A stretch of 64,000 nucleotides of DNA, from the NCBI GenBank assembly GCA_002007465.1, contig LNAC01000064.1:4138448-4202447 (forward strand), given 5' to 3'. Position 1 is the stretch's first letter; each line of letters opens with the position of its first letter. Of this stretch, positions 24,490 through 37,236 are shown in pieces. Position numbers and translations under genes: made by a program. This stretch comes from Ailurus styani (taxonomy: Eukaryota; Chordata; Mammalia; Carnivora; Ailuridae). The notes beneath the pieces were generated by a model. It ran no database searches, was not told the origin of the DNA, and saw only the letters and a program-made list of their open reading frames with translations.

Positions 24490-24870
24490 AAATTGCAAAT
24501 CAAGAATGTGCAAATGATCAATGTTCATGTAATACAATACTGTATAGTGACAAAAAGCAATCTAAAAACTACATTCTACCATATGAATGAATCTCACAAA
24601 CATGTTGAGCGACAGAAGCCAGTCAAAAAGGAGACTATGAACGATTCTGTTTAAGAAGAGACAAAACTAACCTATATTAAAAGAAATCAGGACAATGGTT
24701 AACCTTGCGGGAGGGTAAGAGAGGCTTTTGAGATGTTGATGTTATTCTGTTTCTTAATCTTTCTGCTAGGTACCAAAGATCTGATTCACTTATGAAATAC
24801 CATAATATATGTACTTTTCTATAAAATTTTAATATTTCAATTAAAAAGTTTAGAAATAGAGTGGACATAT
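24490..24870 (+). mobile_element. Possible old L1 3' end
   Basis: AATGAATCTCACAAACATGT, GACAGAAGCCAGTCAAAAAG and GATTCTGTTTAAG resemble an old L1 tail. Diverged; low certainty. Confidence 0.4.
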
Positions 24871-27142
24871 TTATTATAGTTTCTCTGTTCTGAAAAAAAA
24901 AAGTTAACTCCAAGAATGTATCTAGAAACCTAAAAGCATTACCACTGTAGAAATTTTTTAAAAACCGTCTACAGGACACTAAGGTTTATTCCTCTTAGTA
25001 ATAACAAAGTTATACTTTATTGCCCTTTCACCAACACTTTACTGACCACTTTTAAACATCTCCTTACTAAAAAAGAAAATTAAAATTTGAATTAACTGCT
25101 CAAGATCTGTTATTAAATATCATTGTCACTGTGTCTTTCCCATTATACTAAGCTAACCTAATGTAAAGCAATGAAGATAAAAATGTTTTGAAATGCTTAT
25201 ATTTTTATGTTTGGAAAGCGTGTAATACAGAATGCAAGATAAAATATGACCAAAATATTTTGAAAAAAATAAATCCCAAGAAACTGGAGTTTAGTATTAG
25301 CTTGCTCATTAAGGCTAAAATATATTAACATGAACATTCAAATGGGAGAAAATAATTTATCTTCAATGTTACTTAAGCCACATATTTTTTAAAATTTATT
25401 AGCAAACCTGATGAAAATGTTAGTTTGAAATTTCATATATAATTAGTATCAATTTTGACATTTTTAAACAAGAAGTATGAATCATTTGTTTTACATAAAA
25501 TCTAGATTTCTATCACTAACTCAAACATACCCACTAAAATTTTTTTTCCAATGTGATATATATGTTTCAAAAGCTATGACCTATAGTAAACATGCTCTTC
25601 TCATTATTGAAAAAATATATATAGATATAGATAGCATCATACATGTCCTTTAAGAAACTGGAAAGTGTTTAAAAATCACTTTGAAATAGCTTTATAATTT
25701 GAGGAAAAGAGATACCATATTGGGAACAGAGTTGACATTTAATGACACAACCAGGGTGCCTTACTAAAATAATCTTCACTCACTACATGAGTTAAATAAA
25801 ATTCCTAGTTCTCATATGATTTTGATTTAATTTAGGCACTATATGGTGTATTGTATCTGGTATCTTACTCATTTCATTTAATTAAGATACCTCTCAATTT
25901 AATGAGTATTATCTGTATTATTCTCAATTTAGAGTTGCTAAGAACAAATTATAGTTTACGGTCTATTAATTAAGGAAAATAATGTAAAGAAACTATTTCA
26001 AAGAAATATACTCATGTAAAGCATAGAAAAATATCATTCAAATAATATATAAGTGGTCTTAAATACAAAAAAGCAAGTCACATCCAAATATAAGCATTGT
26101 GTGATGTCATGCTTTTAGTGTTTAAATGGAATATTTTCTTTTAGATGTCAGCAGACTTATTTTAAATCACATTTTACAATATTTAAAGTAAGCCTTACTC
26201 ATCTGTAAACTAAGCCTTGCCTATTTGAATATCCAATTCTTTTCATATTAAGGCTATTAATTCATTTTGAAATTTTTGGCTTCTTATTTTCTAAAGAAGC
26301 CAAGTATTTCGTATAGTAAATTGCACTGTTTTTCTAAAAATCTCAGTGTTATGAGTGATAAATAAATCAGCACATAACTGAGATAACAGTGCTCAGAAAC
26401 ATTTATTAAAGTTGATACTGACATACCACTGGGACATAGCTGCTGGTATTTCCTCATATTATCAGAATATAAAACTTGGCTCAAATGCAACATGCTATGT
26501 ATATACAAATAAAAAGTTAAAAAGTGAATTTCTATAAAACATAATAAATGACATGTGTAGAATATGGATGACTAAGGATAAAATTAAACTTATCAAGAGA
26601 AATTAACAATGATCATTTAATAATGGTTTCATTTTATACAAGAACTGATTTCAAGGCTTAATTAACTGCAACTTCTACATTTTTTAATTTTCTGGATCAA
26701 TAGGCAAATTTTTTGAAGATGTGAGCATTTAATTTACAAATTCCATCTTAGAAGTTATATATTATTAAAGAAATACAGTTTTAACAAATGAAGTACTTTA
26801 AAGAATATTTTCTAGAACTTATGTTGCTTTTCATAAATAATAGAAAATACATCCTATAAAAAAAAGCTTACTAATCAGGTGGAGAAACCAAAGACATTCC
26901 AAACAGTAAAAGTAACCAAATTTTAAAATGTAGAAATATTTCACTAGAATTTAATTTCATGTGTTTAAACCTTATTTCATATCTTCAAACAGTTTTGTTT
27001 TTAATATAGTAAAGTCTGCTCTCAACTTAAAAAAAAAAAGTATGACGAGTAACTGTTGGCTTTTTGGCTATAACCCTTTTTCAATTTAAGGAAATAGGAC
27101 CTTCAAATAAAGTAACCCAAAAGCAAATGAAAATAAGGCCTA

Positions 27143-27360
27143 GGGGCGCCTGGGTGGCTCAGTAGGTTAAAGCCTCTGCTTTCGGCTCAGGTCGTGATCT
27201 CAGTATCCTGGGATCGAGGCCCACATCGGGCTCTCTGCTCGGCAGGGAGCCTGCTTCCTCCTGTCCCTGTCTCTCTGCCTGCCTCTCTGCCTACTTGTAA
27301 TCTCTCTCTCTGTGTCAAATAAATAAATAAAATCTTTAAAAAAAAAAAAAAAAAAGAAAA
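27143..27360 (+). mobile_element. Young Can-SINE with perfect 14-bp target duplication
   Basis: GGGGCGCCTGGGTGGCTCAG head with GTAGGTTAAAGCCTCTGC, CT-rich middle, AAATAAATAAATAAAATCTT and an A18-type tail. GAAAATAAGGCCTA flanks at 27129-27142 and 27361-27374 are identical. It lies 507 nt inside the intron from the exon donor at 27866, antisense to the gene. Confidence 0.96.
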
Positions 27361-27866
27361 GAAAATAAGGCCTAAAATCAGTTTCTTTCAAAATGCAGCA
27401 ACTACAGACATACCAAACAATCTAAATCTATGTTATGGGTATGCTTTCCTTAGTGGCTAGGAATACACATGAAATTGTTATTTAAGTGATAAATACTTAG
27501 GCCTTGATATTAATTTGCAACTTTTTAATATCTTTATATCCTCTCTTGAAAAGGAAAAAATAAGGTATTTGTCTTTGCAGTTCCTAGTACAGTATGTAGC
27601 AGCAACAGTTTACTATAATTCCAACATGGATTAACAGTTAGTACCCCATCAACACTTAACAGTACCACAAAAGATACTATGATCTAGTACACTTCAGGCA
27701 TTAAAGAGAGATTTTTAGCGTCTCAGTAAAAGACAGTATAAGTTCAGATATTTTTCTAAGGTTTTGTATAAAACTAACACATTTGCATAAGACAGACACA
27801 ACTGGGTTTTTCCCCCTTCATAATAAATGAAAATTAACACCAACCACATTTTAACATAATACTTAC

Positions 27867-27991
27867 CAGCATGTGGGTAGTTTCAGAAGTTTACCATAAA
27901 GAGCAGTGCTGAAAGATGGAATAATCGGTACAGGTAAGCAGTAAGATCCCCTACAATCCAAAGACGTCAGTCCTGCCTGGAAACCAAATAT
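27867..27991 (-). CDS. VPS13B: VPS13B internal coding exon (about human exon 16)
   Basis: A minus-strand acceptor with a strong pyrimidine tract (..TTTTTGTTTCAG) opens 125 nt: 41 codons from IFGFQAGLTSLDCRGSYCLP to YGKLLKLPTC plus TG, the first two bases of Trp778. The donor is the consensus GTAAGT. It matches human VPS13B residues about 737-778, with Arg for Ser in the DC-GSY segment and Ile for Val in VPIIPSF. It is the last exon seen. The next exon, expected to start TKRSQIS in human, is not found in the remaining 27.9 kb. If the intron were retained the reading frame would be TGG TAA, a stop directly after Trp778. Confidence 0.95.
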
Positions 27992-29920
27992 CTGAAACAA
28001 AAAGAAAAGATCCAAATGTTCACAGAGACAAAGTTTTAATAAGCACAGGATGAAATACGTCAGTTTCAATTTGCTCTACAACAGCTGCACACTAAATATG
28101 TTCCAATGTCTTTTTCCACTTCCCAAACATCAACATTTTCTTTTATTCAATTTAACACTGACTAAATCAGAATTAAGAGATTTAAATCTATAGTATTTCT
28201 TTTACATCCCTGAAAGATCATTGCTTCTTACTGTTTCACATTTTATTTCTAAACATAATTCTCATATAGTGTTTTACTGCCTGCTAAAATGAACATACTT
28301 GCTATTAATATAAACAGCCTGTATTGTGCACATTATAAAAATTAACTTTAATAAATTACTGTTAATATCATTTAATGCCTAAAAGAATAGTAATTATAAC
28401 AAAAACAATCATAAAAATGTATTTTACCTTCAACTTACATTATGCACATACAAAAAGGATATCCAAATATATCCTAAAACATTACATCTTTTCCCTTTCT
28501 TCTGTAAAAATTGTAGGGCTGAGGATTTTCACACCCAGAAATTTGGTACATGGCATAAATTATTCTTCATATGTTTTTACTTAAAACGAGCAGATCACAC
28601 TCAAAAATTTTACAAGCATTCCCTGAAACTCCTGAACAGTATACTTGCTTTAATCGGAAGAATCAATATAACATCACATTATATATGAAACACTACAGAG
28701 AATTTATATTTCTGCTCCAATTACTTCCAATAAGGTAAAAGATAAACATCTCAAACAGGAAACACTAACACACAGGGATACAAAGTACTTTACAACAACA
28801 TACAGAAGTAGCTTAAGCCTAACACTTATCTTTATTATTTTTTTATTCCTTAGGATCATAAAGCACTGACTTTCCTATCTCTAGGATTTATATTAACTGG
28901 TTAGTTCTACAGTGAAACACGTTAAAGATTTTCAATCACTAATTTTCAAAACAAAATACTTTCATTTAATGAAGTTATAAACTAATGGCTAATTTCTTAA
29001 AAGGTATTACACTACTTCCAAATGGTTTCAAAAAGCTATTATGTCCCTATCATTCGCCAAAATGACGATGTCAAATCACTTGCTCTAAAGTCAGTTCTAA
29101 GTGAACAAAATAATTTTTTGGAAATGAGACATTAGTTAGAATTACATATTTTTAGAGAAACTGCATTTCTAATTACCTAATTACTATCAAAGAAAATGAA
29201 AGTGATACACCTACTATTCTGTTAAGTACTACAATCAACCAAGTGGCAAGAAATCCAGAATTGAGAAGGGAAAAAAAAATGATTCTAATACTTAAATGAT
29301 CAACCTTAAAAATTAAGTTATTCACACACATTATCTTTGAAGACTTGTTCCAAGCAACACTGTATACCAAGAATTCCCTGGCAATGTGTAATTTCAGGAA
29401 TTTCTTATTTCCTCTAAAAGGCCCATTTAAAGAATTCTCAAGTTTACAATTATTAATACCACTTAATAGAAAACATTTTTAAGAAAATTCCGAACCTCTA
29501 AATATTCCTAGAGTATGAATAAGGGTAAGATTTTATCATATTAGATTATCTGTGTTCAACTAAGAACTCTCTCAAGCCACTTTCTAATATTCTATGAAAT
29601 GCCCCAACAGTATAATCACAGACACTATCATTAAGTGTACTCAGATGGAAACTGGGTGTAGAGGAGATCCCTGCTGGATGTTTGCAGAACTGCAAAGGAC
29701 TCTGGGGAAACTGTATCTTACTCTATAATGTTTTTTAAACTTTTACTAAATTTACATGCTGTCCAGAGATGCTTCTAAGGGAACATTCTGGCAAATATAA
29801 ATTATAATGAAAGAGTGCCTATCTACTACATCAAAAATAATTTCAAAATAACGAATTTCTAACTCTCCTTTAAATTATAGTAAAGATACACACAGATTTA
29901 TAATACCTACATAACCTACT

Positions 29921-30115
29921 TTTTTTTTTTTTTATTCATTTGACACAGAGAGAGAGATTACAAGTAGGCAGAGAGGCAGGCAGAGAGAGAGGAGAGAGGA
30001 GGAAGCAGGCTCTCTGCCGAGCAGAGAGCCCGATGTGGGCCTCGATCCCAGGACCCTGGGATCATGACCTGAGCCGAAGGCAGCGGCTTTAACCCACTGA
30101 GCTACCCAGGCGCCC
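29921..30115 (-). mobile_element. Young Can-SINE, perfect target duplication
   Basis: Full-length young-type SINE: T tail, TTATTCATTTGACACAGAGA, GGCAGAGAGGCAGGC, and TTTAACCCACTGAGCTACCC then AGGCGCCC. ATAACCTACT flanks at 29911-29920 and 30116-30125 are identical. Confidence 0.95.
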
Positions 30116-30759
30116 ATAACCTACTAACTTATCAACAGCTCTTGATCAAGATTACCAATACTTTATCTAGAAAAAGGGAAACCAACAAAACAGGAGTTGA
30201 AGTTGCTTTCACCAAGGATAGTTCATATATTCATAAACAGAATAAAAGCACTGAACATTGTAAACTAATAGTCTGAACAGTAAGCATGTATAGAGCAGAG
30301 TTAACTACCAATAAAAATTTTAGCTGAAGGAAATGTCAACTTGAATAAGATGACTTACAAATCACACTAAATGAACAATTCAACATGTACCTTTTAAAAA
30401 ACTCTAATTACAAAATTTAAAAAATCTACATCTTAACACTTCGCAATGTTCTTGAATTAACAAAAATAGAAGAAACTAGATTTAGAAATATAAAAAACTC
30501 CTCATAAGTTTTTAATAAAAATTAGTATGCTAAATTAAGATTTGCAATGATAAAAGGCAAAAACTATTAAAAAATCACATACTAACTGTAAATGAGAAGG
30601 AAAACACAGTAATTGTGATGTAAAACAAATCATTTTTATGCTGTTCTCCTCATAAGGCACCCAATGTAAGAGTACAACCAGTATGCTAAAGATATGTTCC
30701 TTTCTTAAAGGGACCAACAAAAAAATAAAAATTAAACATTACCTTCATGACAAAGTTAA

Positions 30760-32640
30760 TCCATAAATATGTTACTTTTCTATCACCAATAATGAAGAAG
30801 CAGAAAGAGAAATTAAGGATCAATCCCATTTACAATTACACCAAAAACCATAAGAAACCCAGGAATAAACCTAACCAAAGAGGTCAAAGACCCGTACTCT
30901 GAAAACTATAAAACACTAATGAAAGAAATTGAATAGCATAAAAAGAAAAGAAAAAACATTCCATTTTCATGGGTTGGAAGAACATATATTGTTAAAATGT
31001 CTATACTACCCAAAGTAATCTACACATTCAATGCAATCCCCATCAAAATAATTTTTCACAGATCTAGAATAAATAATACTAAAATTGTATGGAACCACAA
31101 AAGACCCTGAATAGCCAAAGCAATCTTGAAAAAGAAAAGCTGGCAATATCACAATTCCAGACTTCAAGATATATTACAGAACTGTAGGAATAAAAAAAAA
31201 AACAAAAAAACACTATGGTGCTGGCACAAAAACAGACACACAGATCAATGGAACAGAACAGAAAACCCAGAAATGAACCCACAACTATATGGTCAATTAG
31301 TATTTGACAAAGCAGGAAAGAATATCCAATGGAAAAAGATAGTTTATTCAACAAGTGGTGTTGGAAAAACTGGACAACAACATGCAAAAGAATGAAACTA
31401 GACCAGTTTCTTAAACCATGCACAAAAATAAATTCAAAATTGATGCAAGACCTAAATGTGAGATCTGAAAACATAAAAATCCAAGAGAAAAACACAGACA
31501 GTAATTTTTCTGACACTGGCCATAGCAACTTCTTTCTAGATATGTCTCCTGAGGCAAAGGAAACAAAAGCAAAAGTAAAGTTTTGGAACTCCATCAAAAC
31601 AAAAAGCCTCTGCAAAGCAAAGGAAACAATCAACAAACTAAAAGGCAACCTACAGACTGGGAGAAGATATTTTCAGATGACATATCCAGTGAAAGGTTAG
31701 TATCCAAAATATATAAAGAACTTATACAACTCAATGCCCAAAAAATGAATAACCCAATTTAAGAATGGGCAGAAGACATGAATATACATTTTTCCCTAGA
31801 AGATATACAGATGGCCAACAGACACATGAAAAGACACTCAACATCACTCATCATTAAGGAAATGCAATCAAAACTACAATGAGATATCACCTCACTCCTT
31901 TCAGAATGGCTAAAATCAACAACACAAAAAACAACAGGTGCTGGCAAGGATATGGAGAAAGGGGAACTCTTGTGCACTGCTGGTGGAAATGGAACCTGGT
32001 GCAGCCACTGTGGAAGACAGTATGGAGGTTCCTCAAAAAGTTAAAAATAGAACTACGCTACAATTCAGCAATTGCAAGAGGAGGTGTTCATCCAAAGAAT
32101 ACAAAAATACTAATTCAAAGGTATACATGCACCCCGATGTTTATACAGCCACATTATCTACAATAGCCAAATTATGGAAATAGCCCAAATGTCCACCCAC
32201 TGATGAATGGCTAAAGATGTGGTGTACACACACATACAATGGAATATTACTCATCCATTAAAAAATGAACTCTTGCCATCTACAACAATATGGATGAATC
32301 TAGAGGATACTATGCTAAGTAAAATAAGTCAGTCAGAGAAAGAAATACCATATGATTTCATTCATATGTGGAATTTAAGAAACAAGATAAATGAGCAAAG
32401 GGAAAAAAGAGAGAGGCAAACCAAGAAACAGACTCTTAACGATAGAGAACAAACTGATGTTATCAGACGGGAGATGGATGAGGGAATAGGTGAAACAGAA
32501 AATAGGTGATGGGGATTAAGAAGTACACTTGCTGTGATGAGTACTGGGTGTTGTATGTAAGTGTTGAATCACTACACTGGACACCTGAAATTAACATTAC
32601 ACTGTGTGGTAACTAACTGGAATTTAAATCAAAAGGTTTT
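30760..32640 (+). mobile_element. 5'-truncated L1, plus strand, 1.9 kb
   Basis: It starts inside ORF2 (GAAAGAGAAATTAAGGATCA) and runs through the C-terminal ORF2 region (ACACTATGGTGCTGGCACAAAAACAG, abridged here) to the 3' UTR and CTAACTGGAATTTAAATC. Frames at 31079-32509 are pieces of it on both strands; none is intact. It is antisense to VPS13B and related in sequence to the fragment at 1-1560. Confidence 0.9.
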
Positions 32641-32749
32641 TTTTAATTTAAATAATGAAAAAATATATATAATAGTATAGCTGCTATGCATAATTATATG
32701 CTGTGTTTTAAAAAATAAAGTTACATTATTCTTCAGCATTCCATTTCAA

Positions 32750-33275
32750 GCTATATACAGAAAATAAATCAGTGAAGTTAACCAGTACTTGCATACAATG
32801 TTTATACCACCATTATATATATTACCCAAAATGTGGGTCCAACCCAAGTGTTCATCAATAAAAGAGTGGATTAACAAAATGTGGTATATACACAGAATGT
32901 AGTATTATTCAGATGCGAACTGTAAGCAAGCTTTACAGTATGCTATGACATGGATGAATCTTACAGACAGTATCCTAATGAAATACAACAATTAAATGGA
33001 CATACACTGTGTGATTCCACTAATCTGAGGTACTTAAAGTAGTCTAATTCATAGAGACAGAGTGAAGAATAGTGGTTACCCACGGACAGAGGAGAGAGGA
33101 TTTAGAATTATTCTTTAATAGAGATTCAGTTTGGGTTGATGAGAAGATTCTGGAGATGGATGGTAACAGTTACACAATTATGAATGTAGTTACTCTCCCC
33201 AAACTGTACATCAAAAAACTGTTTCAATGGTAATTTTTATGTCAAATGTATTTTACAAAAATAAAAAAAATAAAA
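32750..33275 (+). mobile_element. Old L1 3' end
   Basis: ATGCAATTTATACC-like sequence, CCAAGTGTTCATCAATAAAA, GTAGTATTATTCAG, GTGATTCCACTAATCTGAGG, then the AT-rich end with AATAAAAAAAATAAAA. It follows directly after the younger L1. Confidence 0.75.
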
Positions 33276-33949
33276 CAGTTTAAAAAAGAGTAGTTAATCC
33301 ACATACAGTAATACACTGGAACATGCAAAAACTAAAGAAAGAATGGTTATAATGAGAGTTCTGCATTCAGAATAATGAACATTTGAGGAAGGAAAAATCT
33401 TCAAGAGAAAAAGGTAGAATCAAATCTAACAGGTTAAAAATTAGAACTTCAGAGCTAAAACTGCTTAGAGATTAAATACATCACTTCATTTCACATATGG
33501 GAAAAATGAAGTCCAAAAAGGATAAAGGATTTCTTCAAAATACCGTATTGCTGGAACAGCAATATGATGCTTCATTTGATTTAGCTCATCTATTAGCTCA
33601 TAATTTCACTCTGCCTTGCTTCCTCCCTCCATCTTCTCCTTCCCCCTCTAAAAAAGTATACTTGATTCTCCATTTATTCTTAAAGAAAAAACAAATTTTC
33701 TCACCACCATCTCTCCTCTAACCATCGGCAAGATTCCATTTCTCACTTTTAATCAGCAAGTATCTTGAAAGAAGCCTGGAAGAATGCTACTTTTTTTTTT
33801 TTCAACTGCCTACTCATTCTTTAAACCCTCTAAATCTAGTTTCTGTTCATGTATCCACTAAAACAAAAAGAAACTCTGGAGTGAAATTGATAATTACATA
33901 CTTTTCTTGTGAAGAGAAATTAAATATTTTCTCTTGACTTCTTCCACTA

Positions 33950-34930
33950 ACAATTTAACTGAGAAAATATTGTTTTGTTGTCAGTTTACAACCACTGAAA
34001 TGACTAAAATAAAAAAGCAACAATTGTTGGTGAAGATGTGAAGAAATAAAAAAATTAAATGGTAGTAGAACAGGAAAACAATTTAACAATCTCTTTGGGG
34101 AAAAAGGATTGGTAGTTCCCAAAAATGTTAAAAATAGAGTTATCATTTGACCATACAACTCCACCCCTAGGTATATACCCAAAAGAAATGAAAACTTGTT
34201 ATCACACAAAAACCTAACATGAATGCTTGTAATTACATTATTAATAGTCAAAAATGACCGTTTTTTAAATTTTATTTCTTTGAGAGAGAAAGCATGCATG
34301 AGCATGCCTGCATGCTAGTAGGGGGTAAAAGAGGCAGAGAGAGAATCCCAAGCCAACTCCCCACTGAGCAAGGAGCTGAGGTGAGGCTTAATCCCATGAC
34401 ACTGAGATCATTACCTGAGCCAAAATCAACAGTCAAACATTCAACCAACTGAGCTACCCAGATGCCCCAAAAGTGCCCATTTTGAAACACAAATGCCCAT
34501 CAACAGATAAATGAATAAACAAAATACAGCATATTCATATAATGGAATATTATTCAGTCACAAAAAGAATAAAATCCTGATACATGCTATGATATGAATG
34601 ATCCTTGAAAACATTATGCTAATGAAGAAGTCAGTCACAAAATATATGTTGTATGATTTCATTTATATGAAATGTCCAGAATAGGTAAATACATAGAAAC
34701 AGAAAGTAGGCTGGTGGTTACAGGAGTGGGAGGGGAGTAGTTTAAACTGGGAGTGAATGCTAATAGGCAGAGGGTTTCTTTTGGGATTGATGAAAATGTT
34801 CTGAAATTAGATAGAGGTGACAGTTGTGTTAAATAAGAAAACACTAAATATTACTAATTTCTATTCTTTTAAAAGGTGAATTGATGGTATACAAATTGTA
34901 TCAACAGTCATTATTTAAAAAATAAAAAAC
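33950..34930 (+). mobile_element. Old L1 3' end, split by a SINE
   Basis: GGTAGTTCCCAAAAATG, CATACAACTCCACCCCTAGG and CCCAAAAGAAATGAAAAC before the SINE, then AATGGAATATTATTCAG and GATTTCATTTATATGAAATG after it, follow the L1 3' end. No intact frame. Confidence 0.8.
34261..34468 (-). mobile_element. Old Can-SINE, minus strand
   Basis: TTTTTTAAATTTTATTTCTT, a diverged purine-rich middle and CAACTGAGCTACCCAGATGCCCC, inserted in the L1 tail. Confidence 0.88.
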
Positions 34931-35250
34931 CTTAAAACATATCTAAAGTCTACATTAACCATGACACTCATACTAGTTCCCCTGGTCCCCACATCACCCC
35001 TAAACCACTTAAACCTACTTTCAAGAATTTGGGATGTATCAAACTCATTGCTTTACCTTCATAGACCCTTTTATCTGTAAACAATTTTTAGCATTTTGCT
35101 TTCTGTATTTAGATAAATAGCATCATACTTATATGTATACCATATACTTCCTGGTATTCCCACCAAAAATTACACTGTAGAAAGCTATCCATGTGAGCAC
35201 ATACAGATCTCCAGTTGTATTTATCTCCATATGCAAAAGTTTCTCTGGGG

Positions 35251-35810
35251 CAGGGGTCAGCAAACCACAAGTCAAATTTCACTCAATGCCTGCTTTTGTA
35301 TTACCTACAAGCTAAGAATAATTTTTATACATGAACATTTATAATCCATTTGGTGACAGGAAACACTAAGCAGGAACCCCAATGAGGTGAAATGTTATCT
35401 CAAGAAAAAGAATTCCATTCTTCTCAATAAAACTGAATTATGAAAAAAGACTATTACATTTTTTTATTTTACCAACTTAAAATTTGTGGAAATTTGTTCT
35501 CTTATTATTTAAGTACCTATAAGACAACCTAAATTTTGCCTCCTGGCCCACAAAGCCTAAAATATTTACTCTCTGATCTTTTATTTTTGTTTTTTAAAAA
35601 GATTTTATTTATTTGACACAGAGAGGGAGAGAGAGAGAAAGAACAAGCAGGCAGAGTGAGAGGAAGAAGCAGGCTGCCCGCTGAGCAACGAGCCCAATGC
35701 GGGACTCGATCCCAGAATCCTGGGATCATGACCTGAGCCAAAGGCAGACGGAGCTGACTGAGCCACCCAGGTGCCCCACTCTCTAACCCTTTAAAGTTTG
35801 TTGACCCCTG
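35251..35810. mobile_element. hAT-type transposon with matching TIRs, SINE inside
   Basis: CAGGGGTCAGCAAAC at 35251 and GTTTGTTGACCCCTG ending at 35810 are complementary terminal inverted repeats of an hAT-Charlie-type element. The interior is AT-rich and noncoding, with GCCCACAAAGCCTAAAATATTTA before the SINE, abridged here. The 8-bp flanks CTCTGGGG and CTGTAGGA match at five positions, consistent with an old duplication. The family is named from memory. Confidence 0.75.
35591..35777 (-). mobile_element. Can-SINE inside the hAT element
   Basis: T-rich tail, AAGATTTTATTTATTTGACA, GAGAG-rich middle and TGAGCCACCCAGGTGCCCC. ACTCTCTGA/ACTCTCTAA flanks form the target duplication. Confidence 0.92.
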
Positions 35811-36652
35811 CTGTAGGATATACACTTAAACTGGAATAAATGGGTAGAAGGTAAATTTGTTTTCAAATTTGTTAGATCCTGCAAAAGTACTATCCAAAAT
35901 GATATGAATTTATACACCCACTGGCCACGTATAAAAGCACCATTTCTCCAAGTCCTGGAGAAAACTATTTTCTTGAGGTTGAAAATTACCAAATCTAAGA
36001 AATCCAAAGGATTTTGATACTACTATAATCTTGATCCCCCTGAAGCATATGCCATAGCTGATCCTTGTGAGTAAAAAGGCCTTAAGTTTATATATTATTC
36101 TACAGTTTATAGGGTGCTTTCACGAAATTATTCATGTTTCAAACAGCAGATGCTTTGCAATGACTTAGCTACTTGATGCCATAAATATTCAAAGGATGGC
36201 TTTACCAGTTAAATAAAGACGACTTGGTAAGACATATGAAAAGTTCCATTTGTGGGCTTTCTTCACACATCCATACCAACTCTCCCAATGAATAAATCTC
36301 ATTACATGAAATAGGTGCTGCATACTATTACATCATGTAGTCAATACAGTTGAATTTAGGTATACAAAATTAAAACTTGAGCATCTGTGTCAGTATTTAA
36401 CTGAAAATTATTTAGGGTCTAAAATGCCACACACATGAAGTACCCATTTAAATCCTCTACTGTAATATTTTAACACTATAAAAAGGAAAATTAATCTTTG
36501 TAAACCTCCTCAAAAGTCAGAGTAATTATGCCAAGTAACATGAACTGCTATAAACTTTATGACAAATCAGTATTTTAAGTCAGTTCCAAATAGTACAAGT
36601 ATAAACTAAAACTCTCTACCAAACCCTGAATGTTTAAAAATTTACCAGGTCA

Positions 36653-36717
36653 GGGACACCCAGGTGGCTCAGTCAGGTAAGCGTCTGCCTTCAGCTCAGA
36701 TCATGATCCCAGGGTCA
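36653..36717 (+). mobile_element. Can-SINE head cut off by the next SINE
   Basis: GGGACACCCAGGTGGCTCAG to GATCCCAGGGTCAG: only the tRNA-like head of a plus-strand SINE, ended by the SINE at 36718. Confidence 0.85.
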
Positions 36718-36964
36718 GGGGTGCCTGATTGGCTCAGTCGGTTGAGCATCTGACTCTTGATTTCAGCTCAGGTCATTATCTCTCAGGTCTTGGGATCAAA
36801 CCCCTCCCCCTCACTCCCTGCCTCCCCTCACTCCCTGCCTCCCCCCACTCCCTGAGGCAGGCTCCAAGCTCTGCAGAGAGTGTGCTTCTCTCTCTCTTCT
36901 CCCTCTGACCCTCCTCCTACCCATGAGCACTCTAAAATAAAAATTTTTAAAAAAAAAAAAAAAA
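36718..36964 (+). mobile_element. Can-SINE inserted into or next to another SINE
   Basis: GGGGTGCCTGATTGGCTCAG start, expanded CT-rich middle with repeated CTCCCTGCCTCCCC units (36808-36855), AATAAAAATTTTT and a long A tail. It begins directly where the SINE head at 36653-36717 stops. Confidence 0.88.
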
Positions 36965-37046
36965 GTGCCAGGCCACTGAAGAAGCATCAAAAATACAATG
37001 ATAATTTCAAGACTCAAGGCTTTGCTTTTTAAAACATTCAATATTC

Positions 37047-37236
37047 TTTTTTTCAAGATTTAATTTATTTGAGAGGGCACGTACACGAGAGAGCATGGGT
37101 GGGAGGGAGGTAGGGAGAAGGAAAAGCAGGCTCCCCACTGACTGGAGAGCCTGACTCAGGGCTCAATCCCAGGATCCCAGATTCATGATCAGAGTCACAG
37201 GCAGTCACTTAACCAACTGGGCCACCCAAGCACCCC
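37047..37236 (-). mobile_element. Can-SINE, minus strand
   Basis: T run, CAAGATTTAATTTATTTGAG, purine-rich middle and AACTGGGCCACCCAAGCACCCC. Flanks CATTCAATATTCTT and TACTCAATATTCTT form the target duplication. Confidence 0.9.

Larger units (their letters stand above)
1..27866 (-). other. VPS13B: VPS13B large intron, 5' part
   Basis: Everything below the last exon is the first 27.9 kb of the next intron. Named repeats are listed separately. I see no feature in 1561-3510 beyond faint ancient-repeat similarity, nor in 7833-11704, 13021-14590, 15039-15990, 18266-20400, 22000-23230, 24870-27142 or 27361-27866, apart from simple runs. Confidence 0.75.

Noticed and set aside
31079..31648. 189-codon open frame on the minus strand, the longest in the window
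   Set aside because: It lies antisense within the 1.9 kb L1 ORF2 region and is a shadow of that element.
33955..34305. 116-codon open frame on the minus strand
   Set aside because: It lies antisense in an old L1 3' end and runs into a SINE.
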